This document shows positions 8,532-18,800 of a DNA stretch of 64,000 nt, one piece after another. The stretch covers positions 1 through 64,000 of the forward strand of contig CAILLA010000215.1 of assembly GCA_903834925.1 (NCBI GenBank), given 5' to 3'. The stretch's first letter is position 1, and the number at the start of each line of letters is the position of its first letter. The DNA comes from an uncultured Schlesneria sp. GTDB taxonomy: Bacteria > Planctomycetota > Planctomycetia > Planctomycetales > Planctomycetaceae. Position numbers and translations under genes: made by a program. The notes under the pieces are model-generated. The model ran no database searches and was not told the DNA's origin. It saw only the letters and a list, made by a program, of their open reading frames with translations.

Positions 8532-9479
8532 CTAAAGTCGTTCAAGCAGTCTCAGGTGATCCCAAGTCAGCGTCAGTAACAATACGGGCAAGTAAATTAA
8601 CGAGGTCCAAAGCACTCGGCGGGCACTCGTCCGGGTTTCATTCATGGCGAACAGCACCGACGCGATCAGGTATGCAGACCCGAGCAGCATCGCGACGGTG
8701 GTATAGGTCGAACCTGCCAAGCCAAAATGACTCGGAAGCAGACTGATCGGGATTAGACACAACGCATATGTTATCGCGAGTAAACCCGTAATGTGGGGCA
8801 TCGATTTGCCCCCAGGCAACATTCGCAATCCAGCCCGGCAATAGTCGTCTCGGTGCAACCAGGCGATCGCAAAAAAATGAGGGAATTGCCATACAAACAG
8901 GATCGCAAATAATGCAAACGCATTCATATCCAGCGATGCGCCAGAGGCTAACCACCCCAAGACAGGAGGCAAGGCTCCAGGTATTGCACCCACAGCCGTA
9001 CAAAGCGAAGTCACTCGTTTGAGCGGTGTATAGACACCCGCGTACAACACGAATGTGATTGCGGTCATCATCGCCGTGGCCGAATTCACGGTCAGCGCCA
9101 GGTATGTAGTGCCGACACAGGCCGAGACCAGTCCAAACGTCAGGACTTCAAACGGAGACAGTCGACCGGACGGAAGCGGGCGATTCATTGTTCGCCGCAT
9201 TCGGCCGTCGGTCACCCTCTCAATCCACTGATTCACTGCCGACGATCCAACGGCAACAACGGCGATACCAAGACACGCGTGAAACAACGTGCCCGAAACG
9301 GCAGTCGTTTCCATCCCCAGCACAAACCCGCACGATACCGTCAATAAAACCATTAACGAGATACGTGGTTTGGCGATTTCCACGTAGTCGGAAACTCGGG
9401 CCAAAATGGATGCAATCAAGCTGTCATGTGACGGCTTCGCAACATCGGGACAGACAGGCAGCGGCGAGATTGCACTCAT
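8532..9479 (-). CDS. ctaB: Protoheme IX farnesyltransferase (haem O synthase)
   Basis: This 315-residue UbiA-family integral membrane prenyltransferase adds farnesyl to haem B, giving haem O for the oxidase. The first active-site block is NQWIERVTDGRMRRTMNRP (N-x3-E-x3-D pattern, about residue 84). The second is the HFFAIAWLHRDDYCRAGLRM block (about 202), with the family DY and histidine. About eight to nine helices are visible (SLMVLLTVSCGFVLG, VLTFGLVSACVGTTYLALTV and others). Its ATG overlaps the stop of haem A synthase by ATGA, so the two consecutive haem enzymes are translationally coupled. Confidence 0.95.
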   Translation of the reverse strand: MSAISPLPVCPDVAKPSHDSLIASILARVSDYVEIAKPRISLMVLLTVSCGFVLGMETTAVSGTLFHACLGIAVVAVGSSAVNQWIERVTDGRMRRTMNRPLPSGRLSPFEVLTFGLVSACVGTTYLALTVNSATAMMTAITFVLYAGVYTPLKRVTSLCTAVGAIPGALPPVLGWLASGASLDMNAFALFAILFVWQFPHFFAIAWLHRDDYCRAGLRMLPGGKSMPHITGLLAITYALCLIPISLLPSHFGLAGSTYTTVAMLLGSAYLIASVLFAMNETRTSARRVLWTSLIYLPVLLLTLTWDHLRLLERL

Positions 9480-10462
9480 GTCACCGCTCCCGCAACAGAG
9501 TTTCCTACGCTAATCGACGCTGGTTGGTTGTTGTGCAATGGCCGAAGCGCACTACAACAAACAACGGTTAATACACTGGTCATCAGCGTCAAAAGACCGA
9601 CCACCTTATGCAAAGAACAAATCACGATCTGAGGAAGTGAGTCCTGCTGGGCAACAACTCCCCAGGAAGGAATACCGTATTTGACATACCAGGTCGCTAA
9701 GCCGATCAATGACTGAGCAACGGTGAAACCAACAAGTGCTGTCACGCATTTTCTAAGATAATTTGACTCGGTTCCGCGAACCGACATCGCGAATAACGCT
9801 GTGGCAAACAGGACAACCAAGGCAAACCACGGATGAACCATCCATGCCCAGGCGAACCCTTCATATTCACGCAAATGACGCAGAAAACCACCCATCACGT
9901 ACTGCGCGAGCAACGAACCGAGCAGCAATTTTGCAGCGAATGATACTCGGCGACTCATCGCGTTCGATGTCAGTCGGGAGCGCTCATCCCAGCCTTTGCT
10001 CGTAATCAGAATCAATACGGCCATCAGACTGAAGACAAATGCCGCGAAGTCACCGTGGACGAGTGCCAACGTCTGTTTGTCGAGTCGGACTCGCGCTCCA
10101 CCCAGCATCCCTTGGGCAAATACGGCAGCAAAAATCATTGCTGCAACAAGCCGGACCTGTCGGCGACGATCCAATGCCCAGGTGGCAATAACGAGAGACA
10201 GACTCAGCAACCCGATCACCATTCCAGCTAGCCGATGACCATGTTCGACAAACTGATCCCGCGCAGAGCTGAGCCATGGATAGGCCAGCATGTTGTATCC
10301 ATCCGACGATGGCCAGTCGGAAAAGACCATTCCAGCCTTGAGCGTTGTCACGATGGCTCCAGTCGTCACAGGCAATAGCAGCGTCAGCGCGGCGATCAGC
10401 CACGCTAGACGATGCAGCAAGACGGGTTGTGACGGTGGATTCATCGGAGGGTTTGACGTCAT
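9476..10462 (-). CDS. ctaA: Haem A synthase (COX15/CtaA)
   Basis: This 328-residue, eight-helix protein oxidises haem O to haem A. The family histidines are visible: FVEHGHRLAGMVIGL (about residue 75), ALVHGDFAAFVFSL (about 135), GFLRHLREYEGFAWAWMVHP (about 190-210) and SLHKVVGLLTLMTSVLT (about 283). A conserved GAIVTTLKAGMVFSDWP block near residue 36 matches the G-x-x-VR-SGMGCPDWP region but lacks the loop cysteine pair found in Bacillus CtaA. It lies directly downstream of subunit I. Confidence 0.92.
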   Translation of the reverse strand: MTSNPPMNPPSQPVLLHRLAWLIAALTLLLPVTTGAIVTTLKAGMVFSDWPSSDGYNMLAYPWLSSARDQFVEHGHRLAGMVIGLLSLSLVIATWALDRRRQVRLVAAMIFAAVFAQGMLGGARVRLDKQTLALVHGDFAAFVFSLMAVLILITSKGWDERSRLTSNAMSRRVSFAAKLLLGSLLAQYVMGGFLRHLREYEGFAWAWMVHPWFALVVLFATALFAMSVRGTESNYLRKCVTALVGFTVAQSLIGLATWYVKYGIPSWGVVAQQDSLPQIVICSLHKVVGLLTLMTSVLTVVCCSALRPLHNNQPASISVGNSVAGAVT

Positions 10463-10486
10463 GAGTTAGAGTTAGAAACAAAATCG

Positions 10487-12310
10487 TTAGTGGTGTTCTT
10501 CTGCAGCAACGCGTTGTGCAAGCGGCACATATTCGGTTTGCATCAAGAAATCTTTGTCGCCACTGACAGGTGAACCGTATTCATAGGGACCGTGATAGAC
10601 GATTGGAAGCACATCGAAGTTGCCGTGCCCAGGTGGCGATGGAGCTGTCCATTCCAGTCCGTTTGCACCCCAAGGATTGCGACCGCATTTGGGTCCAAAA
10701 TACATGCTGTAGAAGAAGTTTCCGAGCAAAAGGAACTGAGCCATTCCCATCAAGAAGGCCGATGCCGTCATGAACTGATTCAATGGGAGCAGGTGTTCGA
10801 GATAGGGGAAGTGATACGGGTCGGCATACCGACGTGGCATACCTGCGATACCCAGCATGTGCATCGGATAGAAAGTGCAGTTAAATCCGATGAACGTCAG
10901 CACAAAGTGAATCTTGCCGACTGTTTCGTTCATCATCCGCCCATACATTTTGGGGAACCAGAACTGGATCGCACCAAATACTCCGAACAACGTTGCACCG
11001 AAAATCACATAGTGAAAGTGGGCCACAATGAAGTAGGTATCATGAATGTAAATATCGACTGGAACAGCAGCCATAAAAATGCCGCTCAAGCCACCAATAA
11101 TAAACATGGACACAAACGCGATGCAGTACAACATCACCGTGTTGAATTGCACCCGACCGCCCCAGATCGTTCCAATCCAGTTGAAAGTCTTAATTGCCGA
11201 GGGGAGTGCGATCATGATCGTGCTGACCATGAATGTCATTCCCAATGCGGGGTTCATACCGCTGATGAACATGTGGTGGCCCCAAACGATGAATCCCAAG
11301 CCCGCGATCGCCGCCATCGAGTAAACCATTGGCTTGTAACCAAAAACTGGCTTGCGGCACATGCATGCCAGCATGTCAGATACCATTCCCATCGCCGGAA
11401 GCAACATGATGTAAACGGCGGGGTGCGAGTAAAACCAGAACAGGTGCTGCCACAACAGTGTTTGACCACCACCAACCGTAGGTGGTGCATTGTTCACAAC
11501 GATGCCTGAGGGAACGAAGAAACAAGTCCCCAGCAATCGGTCTGCCACCATCATGAAGCCTGCCGCAGTCAGCACAGGAAGTGCAAATGCCTGAAGGATT
11601 GCGGTAATAAACATCGACCAGATCGTGAGCGGCATCCGGAACAGCGTCATGCCAGGTGCTCGCATATTGATAATGGTGGTCATGTAGTTGACCGAACCCA
11701 TCATCGATGACACACCGACAAACGTCAGTCCCAACAGCCACAATGTCTGTGCATCACCCGAACCCGGTGCAGCCTCGCGCAAGAGTGACAGTAGAGGATA
11801 AGATGTCCACCCTGCCGCTGGCCCACCACCGTACATGAAGAAGCTGGCACCGAACAAAAAGATGGCTGGCCACATGAACCAGTAACTGAGCATGTTCAGC
11901 GTCGGAAACGCCATATCATCCGCACCAATTTGCAGCGGAATCAGAAAGTTACCAAAGGCACCGGCGAGCACAGGGATGATCACCAGGAAAATCATCACGG
12001 TCGCGTGCATGGTAAACAGCATCGTATAGGCATCAGGAGAAATCTGGCCTCCGTCCGCCCCGAACACCGTATCACCAAAAATTGGCATTCGTTCCCAAGG
12101 GCGAGCCAGCTGCCAGCGAACTGCCAGAGCAAGTCCCCCCCCTACCATCATCATCAGCAGGGTTGTGATCAGGAATTGCTTTCCGATCATCTTATGGTCG
12201 GTCGAAAAGACGTATTGGGAAATAAAGCTCTGCTTGTGAGCGTGATCATGACCATGCCCGCCGTGATCGGCGTGATCTGCATGATCGATTGTAGGATTGA
12301 GAGTGCTCAT
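10487..12310 (-). CDS. ctaD: Cytochrome c oxidase subunit I (A2-type)
   Basis: This 607-residue, twelve-helix catalytic subunit holds haem a, haem a3 and CuB. Ligand histidines are seen in TMHATVMIFL (low-spin haem), HPAVYIM (CuB, cross-linked Tyr), WGHHMFISG (CuB) and IVAHFHYVIFG (both haems). The helix-VI motif is FYSHPAVYIMLLPAMG, so the D-channel glutamate of A1 oxidases (GHPEV) is replaced by the Tyr-Ser pair that defines A2-type enzymes such as Thermus and Rhodothermus caa3. The N-terminus is histidine-rich (DHADHADHGGHGHDHAHK). It follows subunit II by 60 bases. Confidence 0.97.
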   Translation of the reverse strand: MSTLNPTIDHADHADHGGHGHDHAHKQSFISQYVFSTDHKMIGKQFLITTLLMMMVGGGLALAVRWQLARPWERMPIFGDTVFGADGGQISPDAYTMLFTMHATVMIFLVIIPVLAGAFGNFLIPLQIGADDMAFPTLNMLSYWFMWPAIFLFGASFFMYGGGPAAGWTSYPLLSLLREAAPGSGDAQTLWLLGLTFVGVSSMMGSVNYMTTIINMRAPGMTLFRMPLTIWSMFITAILQAFALPVLTAAGFMMVADRLLGTCFFVPSGIVVNNAPPTVGGGQTLLWQHLFWFYSHPAVYIMLLPAMGMVSDMLACMCRKPVFGYKPMVYSMAAIAGLGFIVWGHHMFISGMNPALGMTFMVSTIMIALPSAIKTFNWIGTIWGGRVQFNTVMLYCIAFVSMFIIGGLSGIFMAAVPVDIYIHDTYFIVAHFHYVIFGATLFGVFGAIQFWFPKMYGRMMNETVGKIHFVLTFIGFNCTFYPMHMLGIAGMPRRYADPYHFPYLEHLLPLNQFMTASAFLMGMAQFLLLGNFFYSMYFGPKCGRNPWGANGLEWTAPSPPGHGNFDVLPIVYHGPYEYGSPVSGDKDFLMQTEYVPLAQRVAAEEHH

Positions 12311-12370
12311 AATCTGTCTGCTTTTCGTTCACTTCGACGTTGGAATGTTTGCAGTGCGTTCAGGTCTCTA

Positions 12371-13183
12371 TTATTCCGCTGGCTTCCGATAACCATCATC
12401 AAATTGCTCTGCCGAGGCTTTGTCTTTCCACGCTTCAAAGTCGTCAGCCGATTGTGCAACCAGCATTGCTTTCATTTTGTAGTGCCCCCATCCGCATAGC
12501 TCGGCACACAGCATTTCATAATTACCCGGCATTGTCGCATCGAACCACACGGGGATCATTTTTCCCGGTACGGCATCCTGCTTGACGCGAAGCATCGGGA
12601 CGAAGAATGCATGTTGCACATCGTCGGTTCGCAGAGTGATCGAGACCAGGCCACCCGTGGGAACATGGAGTTCGTTTACAGAGTAGATGTCGTCAGGCTG
12701 TGGGGTTGGCTTCAGAGGCTTGCCGTTAGCGGGATAGCGAATCCGCCATTCGAATTGACGTGCAGTCACTTCCGCAACAACAGTGATAATCTTAGGAGAA
12801 CCGTCCTTCTCTTTGGCAAAACCCTTCATGCGGTATTCGGCCCAAACATCCAACTGGTACAGAGCAATGAACAGCAAGACGGCTGATGGAACAATTGTCC
12901 AGATCACTTCCAGGCTATGGCTTCCGTGAGAAAACCAGACTTTTTCATCGGCCTTGATTGCAGCTCCGCGCCACAGTGCGTAACCCAATGCAGCACTCGT
13001 GCCTACGAATGTCACAGAAACGATGACCAGAATCAGATAGAACAGGTCATCGATTTTTCCCCCAAGCGTCGAATACGCATTTCCATCACCAGGAAACCAC
13101 CAATGCATTGCAGGCGAAATCCAGGAAACGATGAAAATAATTACTGAAGTCAGGGTGAAAAATACTGCCCAAAACTTGCCCAC
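12371..13183 (-). CDS. ctaC: Cytochrome c oxidase subunit II (CuA)
   Basis: This 270-residue subunit has two N-terminal helices (FWAVFFTLTSVIIFIVSWIS and LFYLILVIVSVTFVGTSAAL), then VIWTIVPSAVLLFIAL and a periplasmic cupredoxin domain. The CuA ligands are all present: HAFFVPMLRVK supplies the first histidine and CAELCGWGHYKM (about residue 224) supplies C, E, C, H and M. No haem c motif follows the CuA domain, unlike caa3 enzymes with a fused cytochrome; the dihaem cytochrome encoded just upstream is the likely donor. The start is GTG with AAGG upstream. Confidence 0.96.
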   Translation of the reverse strand: MGKFWAVFFTLTSVIIFIVSWISPAMHWWFPGDGNAYSTLGGKIDDLFYLILVIVSVTFVGTSAALGYALWRGAAIKADEKVWFSHGSHSLEVIWTIVPSAVLLFIALYQLDVWAEYRMKGFAKEKDGSPKIITVVAEVTARQFEWRIRYPANGKPLKPTPQPDDIYSVNELHVPTGGLVSITLRTDDVQHAFFVPMLRVKQDAVPGKMIPVWFDATMPGNYEMLCAELCGWGHYKMKAMLVAQSADDFEAWKDKASAEQFDDGYRKPAE

Positions 13184-13354
13184 GATATTTGCCTTATGTC
13201 TTTTGCTGGAGTTCCGGCAACCAACTGTCGTCGACTTTTAAATCCAATCGCTTTTGTGTCATTTCATCAATCCAAAGCTGACACTTGGATAATGAACAAG
13301 TTGCGCGTGAATTCGATTGTCACACAGGTTGTTTTTGCCTGATCTGCCCTAAAT

Positions 13355-14836
13355 TCAATTTGCCGGTTTCTCTTCGTTCTTTGCTACGACTTCTGCTGGG
13401 TGCTTGACAGCGGTTGGCTGCTTTTGCTGATACGGAAGACTCATTACATAATTGACAACATCCCAAACTTGCGGATCTTTGAGCACAGTTTCACCGAAGG
13501 CTGGCATCGGAGTCCCCTTGATGCCGGCACGAATCCGACGAAATAGATCGAGAGGCCGGCGACCACCACGGTATTGACCAAGGGTCAGGTTTCGTGGTTT
13601 CAGGGGATTTCCCCATTCGTCATGAAGTCCACGTTTTTCAAATTTGACACTGGTGCCGGGCTTATCCCAGAAATCCTCAGTAGCTGCTCCATCACCGCGA
13701 CCGGTTGGACCATGACACGTATAACATTTGGTGGTGTTAGACATGTAAAGCAATCGACCTCGTTCACGAGACTCAGGAGTATCTTCAACTCGTTGGCTCG
13801 TTGGAACTACCGAGACTTCGGGGGTTTCAGACTGGGTCCATGCCGCAGCCAATAAATTGGCCGTTTCTTCGATAGCTCCATCAAGTTCTTTATCATCGAC
13901 ATATTTTTTAAATGCTGCCGCCGCTTCTTTCTTAGCCTTGGATTCGCTCAATGGCTTTTCCGCTTCTTCCTTGTTCCTTTTCTTTTCTTCATAAGAGGCT
14001 TGTGCCTTCTTAATCGAATCCACGATAACTGATTCCGAATAATCGTTTGTCAATTCTTCAACAAATCGCTTCTCAAACTCGCCCCGGATTGCCAGCCACC
14101 GTACGTATTCAACAACCGCTGTCGTCTCTCGCTTACCCAATAGGAGAAACGAAGGCATATACGTTCCAGGAATGCCATACTGGACAATTCGATGCAAATC
14201 ATCCCGAGTCGCTTTCTCTTGCGACTGAGTCGATGTGAACTTGAATTTACCGTTTCGATAGTCTCGTGGACGTGGATTCAAGAATTTTCCAGTGGGTCCA
14301 TCTCCATCGCCTGTGACGCCATGGCAGTGCATGCAATTCTTCATGTAGACCACTCGGCCCAGTTGCATGTCTTCTCCAAACGCCACAATGAATCGGTCAC
14401 CAGCAACCGGCGCGGTCGATGCACTTGCCAGTTGCAATGTTTTGGTAACAGCATTAAAGCTTTTTACTGTCGCTTCCGCGGATTTTCCGCCAGCCTGTGA
14501 TCCAGTAACCCAAAGCAAGCTTGCCCCTTTTGCTATCTTGCCTGCATCCCCATCGAGTGTCACTGAGAAAGCGCCGGCCGGTCCATCGTTGGCGGCAACG
14601 GTTCCCTTGACTCCACCATAATCAACGGGAAAACGTTCCCAGGCAACGAGTTTTTCGGGAGTACCGAAATCCTCTGTCAGCGTCTTCACGACCGCTTTGT
14701 TCGCCTCGGGAATCAGGTCTTCAGTCGTCGGGCGGTACTTGAATTTAGCCTGCGGCGCTTCGCCACATCCTGAATTGATGACCGCCAGACCAAACGTGAC
14801 CAGTACGTTAAATCCCGTACGTGTGAAACGTGGCAT
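13355..14836 (-). CDS. Dihaem cytochrome c lipoprotein
   Basis: About 493 residues from the chosen ATG; the frame is open further to 14908. The leader MPRFTRTGFNVLVTFGLAVI ends in a lipobox-like NSGCGEAP, so it is probably anchored to a membrane facing the periplasm. There are two CxxCH haem sites, CMHCHGVTGDGDGPTG and CYTCHGPTGRGDGAA, each followed by a cytochrome c fold with later methionines (TYMPSF, TPMPAF) as likely axial ligands. A lysine/glutamate-rich helical linker (KAQASYEEKKRNKEEAEK) separates the two domains. It lies between the bc-type complex genes and subunit II, so I infer it carries electrons from one to the other. Confidence 0.9.
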   Translation of the reverse strand: MPRFTRTGFNVLVTFGLAVINSGCGEAPQAKFKYRPTTEDLIPEANKAVVKTLTEDFGTPEKLVAWERFPVDYGGVKGTVAANDGPAGAFSVTLDGDAGKIAKGASLLWVTGSQAGGKSAEATVKSFNAVTKTLQLASASTAPVAGDRFIVAFGEDMQLGRVVYMKNCMHCHGVTGDGDGPTGKFLNPRPRDYRNGKFKFTSTQSQEKATRDDLHRIVQYGIPGTYMPSFLLLGKRETTAVVEYVRWLAIRGEFEKRFVEELTNDYSESVIVDSIKKAQASYEEKKRNKEEAEKPLSESKAKKEAAAAFKKYVDDKELDGAIEETANLLAAAWTQSETPEVSVVPTSQRVEDTPESRERGRLLYMSNTTKCYTCHGPTGRGDGAATEDFWDKPGTSVKFEKRGLHDEWGNPLKPRNLTLGQYRGGRRPLDLFRRIRAGIKGTPMPAFGETVLKDPQVWDVVNYVMSLPYQQKQPTAVKHPAEVVAKNEEKPAN

Positions 14837-14923
14837 CGAAATCGGAAAATTCTCGCGAAACATTATCTGCACCGTCAGTGCTAAAACGTCGAACCCAGAT
14901 TTACACACAACCCAATTGTGGGT

Positions 14924-15820
14924 TTATTTTCCCAGTTGGGAAGGAGTCACCTTAATTGTCAATTCATTGTCACCCGGCTTAATCGTGACCAGCAGGGCCT
15001 TTTCCAGCAATCCACCTGCTTCATGCCAAACTTTAAACTCGTGCTTGCCAGCCGGGAGATCCTTAATCTCAAATGTTCCGTCTTCACCGCTGACTACAGC
15101 GTAAGGGTGGTCGATCGGCAGATGATAAGCGTTCATCCAAGGATGGATATCGCATCCAACCTTTATCGGCTCTTGCTCGGCTTGTTTATAGTCCATCGGC
15201 ACGCCGACAGCATTGTTTTCACCGACAACGGAATTGAATTGAACAGTTTTCTTGCCGTAAGTATGCGTGTTGTGAGCAACAGCGTCGCTGTTCAGAATCT
15301 TGACGGTTTGGCCGACTCGAGCAATCATCGCATGTGGCTTGAAAACACAAGACTTCTGGTCAAAGATCAAGCTCGCTTCAGGAGCCGGACTCGATCCCTT
15401 CGGCGCTTTTCGAAGATAGATAAACACATTCGCAAGCCCACCATCCTTCACCAGGATCGTTTCATTGGGCGCCTCAACAGCGGCACACACATCTTTGTCT
15501 TTAACGTCGCTTCCCTTGAGGTACAGCGGCGGCAGCGGAGTAAAGGGGCCAGCAAATTCGACTTTGCCTCGCAGTGTTCCAACGCCTTCGCTCGATGCCG
15601 TGTCTGTCGCTTCGACCGCGGCCGGCGATGTTGACTCGGCCGCGTCACCACCAACCGTGCTTGGTTTGTACTTCACAGTTGGCTTCAGGTTTGCACCATT
15701 GACCAGTTCACCGCAACCGGATGTCAATAATACCGATCCTGCGAACAACAGACCAATCGTGGCACGCATGACGCGATGTTTCGTGAGAGTAAACGGATTT
15801 CCAAAAACGGGGGGTACCAT
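14924..15820 (-). CDS. Cupredoxin-like lipoprotein in the respiratory run
   Basis: 298 residues. A signal sequence (MRATIGLLFAGSVLLTSGC) ends in a lipobox cysteine. A linker leads to a beta-rich domain with the pattern of plastocyanin-like proteins: ILNSDAVAHNTHTYG supplies candidate histidines, and VGCDIHPWMNAYH supplies a C-x2-H-x2-M cluster as in type 1 copper sites. The C-terminal part (FEIKDLPAGKHEFKVWHEAG) resembles a carboxypeptidase-regulatory beta domain. AGGAGGTGG lies upstream of ATG 15820, whose A is shared with the previous gene's stop (TAATG). Copper binding and an electron-transfer role are inferred. Confidence 0.85.
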   Translation of the reverse strand: MVPPVFGNPFTLTKHRVMRATIGLLFAGSVLLTSGCGELVNGANLKPTVKYKPSTVGGDAAESTSPAAVEATDTASSEGVGTLRGKVEFAGPFTPLPPLYLKGSDVKDKDVCAAVEAPNETILVKDGGLANVFIYLRKAPKGSSPAPEASLIFDQKSCVFKPHAMIARVGQTVKILNSDAVAHNTHTYGKKTVQFNSVVGENNAVGVPMDYKQAEQEPIKVGCDIHPWMNAYHLPIDHPYAVVSGEDGTFEIKDLPAGKHEFKVWHEAGGLLEKALLVTIKPGDNELTIKVTPSQLGK

Positions 15821-18800
15821 TATTGTCCACCTCCTGCCGCAGGAGCGGATGGGGCAGGTTGTGAAACTGCCTTGCCTTCGCGTTCCAACAATTTGTGATA
15901 GTTAATCAATGCGTCTCGCAGCGAAATCGTCTGTTTCAATCCGTCGTCACCAAATTGTTCTGGATATCGAGGCTGCGCTCCTGGCCCCTGTGGTGGCAAT
16001 GGAACAGGCATCGAAGTGTATGGTGTCAACCAGTTCGGCTTGTACAACCACAATAGTGTCCAATCAGGTCGCAACCGATCCGCCGCCAAATCCAAGTTTG
16101 GTCCGCGGATGTCTTTCGCTGGGTCAGAAATCTTAACCTGATTCCCGCCGACCGAGTGACACTTGATACACAACGGAACATTCAGCATCTTCCAAGACTC
16201 TGACAGATAATCACCCGTCTTTGCCGGGAAAGCGGCATGGAATTCCGCATCTCGCTTCTGCAGATAACCCGGTTCACGTTCTGGAATCAGTTGATAAGGA
16301 TATGGGGTCCCATCCACAGCGGCAAAGTAGTTGGCGAGTGACTGAGCCTCGTCATCACTCATGTTGAACCGAGGCATTCGCAACACGGTCGTATGGCGAA
16401 TCTTGCCCGGATTCTTGAGGAAGTTGAACAACCAGGGGGTCTGAACCTTGATTCCTTCTTTGTAAAGCGGAGGAGGAGCCATCTGCCAAGCCAAGGAGCG
16501 TTCTTTGGCTTGCTTCGTATCGACCAATCGATCGACCAGCCACTCGGCATACTTGCCACCGCGAGCTGGCAGAAGAGCATCCAGATTCGTTGCGGGGAAG
16601 ATGAACTTGTAAGTCGGCAGGAAATCTTTGCCAGCCAGCTTCAATGTTTCCCAAAGCTCGACGACGTACTCCTGGTCTTCAGGTGGATCTTCAGGATTCG
16701 GTGCACTGGTCACTAATCCATGCAGTTCCAACATTGAGAGCGTCTTCTTCTCGCCGTCGACAGTCACAACTTTCTTCGCACCGGTCAGACCGTTTCGAGG
16801 AGGTCGCAATTCCATCAGCAATTTCACAGCTTCAGGATATTCACCTGAAGTATCCGTAGCTGCCAGACTGTCAACATCTGCGGCGTAGCGAATCTTTGGC
16901 ATCTCAAGGATATGACAACCGGAGCAGTTGTACTGTTCAATCAGTTGCTCGCCACGAATCTTGGCCCCAGCTGGCCCACCTGGGTTATACAGGTATTCCG
17001 TTGCAGGAGGTTCAGCGATCAAGCCAACAACAAACGTCGCAATCGCATCGATTTCACTTTCAGACAGAGGGAACTTTGGCATCCGCAAGCGATCGTCATA
17101 AGCGGATTTCGTTTCGACCGTCTTGTAATCATAACTTCGAGGTTGACGCAGCTTTTGCCAAAGGAATCCAGGCCGACCGTGATGAGTCAAGCTTTCATAG
17201 TAGAATGCTGCGGAGAGTTCACGATCTTTTTCCTCTTCGTTTTTGAATTCATCTCGTTTTGCCTGCCCGATCCCTTGCTCAACCCGGGCGAGCATCGAAC
17301 CGTCAGGACTAATCCGCAAAGTCTCAGATCTTCCGTCTCGCAATACCGTAACTGTTGCTTCTTCTCCAACAACAGTTCGACTGAGGCGATCCTGCAATTC
17401 TGCAGGAGTCTTCACTTCGACTCCATTGAAGTTCGAAATAATGTCATCTAACCGCAGTGCGTCACCACTTGGTCCATGACCTGGCTTGATGTTCGAAACG
17501 CGGACACCCGACTTCGATTCAAGTTTCAGTCGAGCAACTTGCTTGTCATCAATCGCTTCAAACTCAACACCCAAGCCTGGGTTTCCGTGATGATGCAAGT
17601 ACTCATGAATGTGTTCGAACGCCAACCGTGAACGATCCTTCTTGCCCCAGTCCTGCAATGCCGTTCCAACGGGCCGACCATTCTCAAACTTCGGGATTTC
17701 ATGGCAGCCATAGCAGCCATACTTCGTGATCGTCTTACGTCCAACGTAAGTCAACTTACGCTGCTTCCACTCCTCGGCAGAAAACTCACCACCATTATCA
17801 ACAAGTTCAATTTCATCGGTCTTGATGTACTCGCCCGGAATGGGGTATTTACCTGTCTTCAGCAATTCTGTGATTTGAGCTGACGTCAGAATTTTCGCGA
17901 GCATCGATCGAATTAGCGAATCCAAATCTGAATCATCAATGGCCGGCGTTTCATAGGTGGCAGTTGGCTTAAAGCTCGCGGGATCGCCTTCGACTTTCAA
18001 CAGGAAGGCTGCGATGTCAGCTGCCGGATCGATCTTACCATCATTTGTCGTCTCGGCATCAAGATACAGATTCGGCATCTTTGTCCGAGCGTGGTAACGT
18101 TCTGGCTCGCGAATCCATGTATACAGCCAATCAAAGCCAACTTTGCCCTCTTTCAGCTTGGCATGAACTTTCGAGAGTTCTGGACCAAACGTGGAATTCA
18201 TTCCAGGAACGGCTTCATGCGAGTGACAAACCACGCAACCTCGGGTCGCGAACAAGCTTTGCCCTCGAGCTGCATCCGGCTTATATCCTTCCGCGGGCGA
18301 CAAGGTTGGGAACGGAGCGGAATTCGCTTGCAGGTAATGCGCTACAGCAGCAATTTCAATTGGTGTGTAGGCGTGTGCGGTCGCATCTTGCTGGTTATCA
18401 AGCCCGAAGAATTGCGGCATCTTCGTCGTTGGACGGAACCGCTTAGGCTCTGCTGTCCAATGAGCGACAAATCCGACGTCGGATTTCGAGGCCGAATATT
18501 TTAACGATGGTCCGACCTTTCGCATCTTGCCTGCCACTTGAAGTGGATCTTTGGCAATCTTTTCGGCTTCTTCAGGTGTGGATGGCTCTAGGCGAAGATC
18601 TGGACCAACGATCTTTGTGCCGTCGTAGCCAGAGATTTCATGACAGCCGAAACAACCGTATGTTTTGACGAGTTGATAACCCTTGAACACCTTGGGTGCA
18701 GTCGCGCCAAACTTTTCATTGACGCCGAGTTCTGTAACGTTCACATGGCACTTAATACAGCCAGATTCCTCGAACCGCTGGGGATACATCGGGTGTTCCC

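Noticed and set aside
10592-11509. 305-codon plus-strand frame opposite cytochrome oxidase subunit I
   Set aside because: It lies wholly within the subunit I gene, whose haem and copper ligands are all conserved; the plus-strand frame has no family features.
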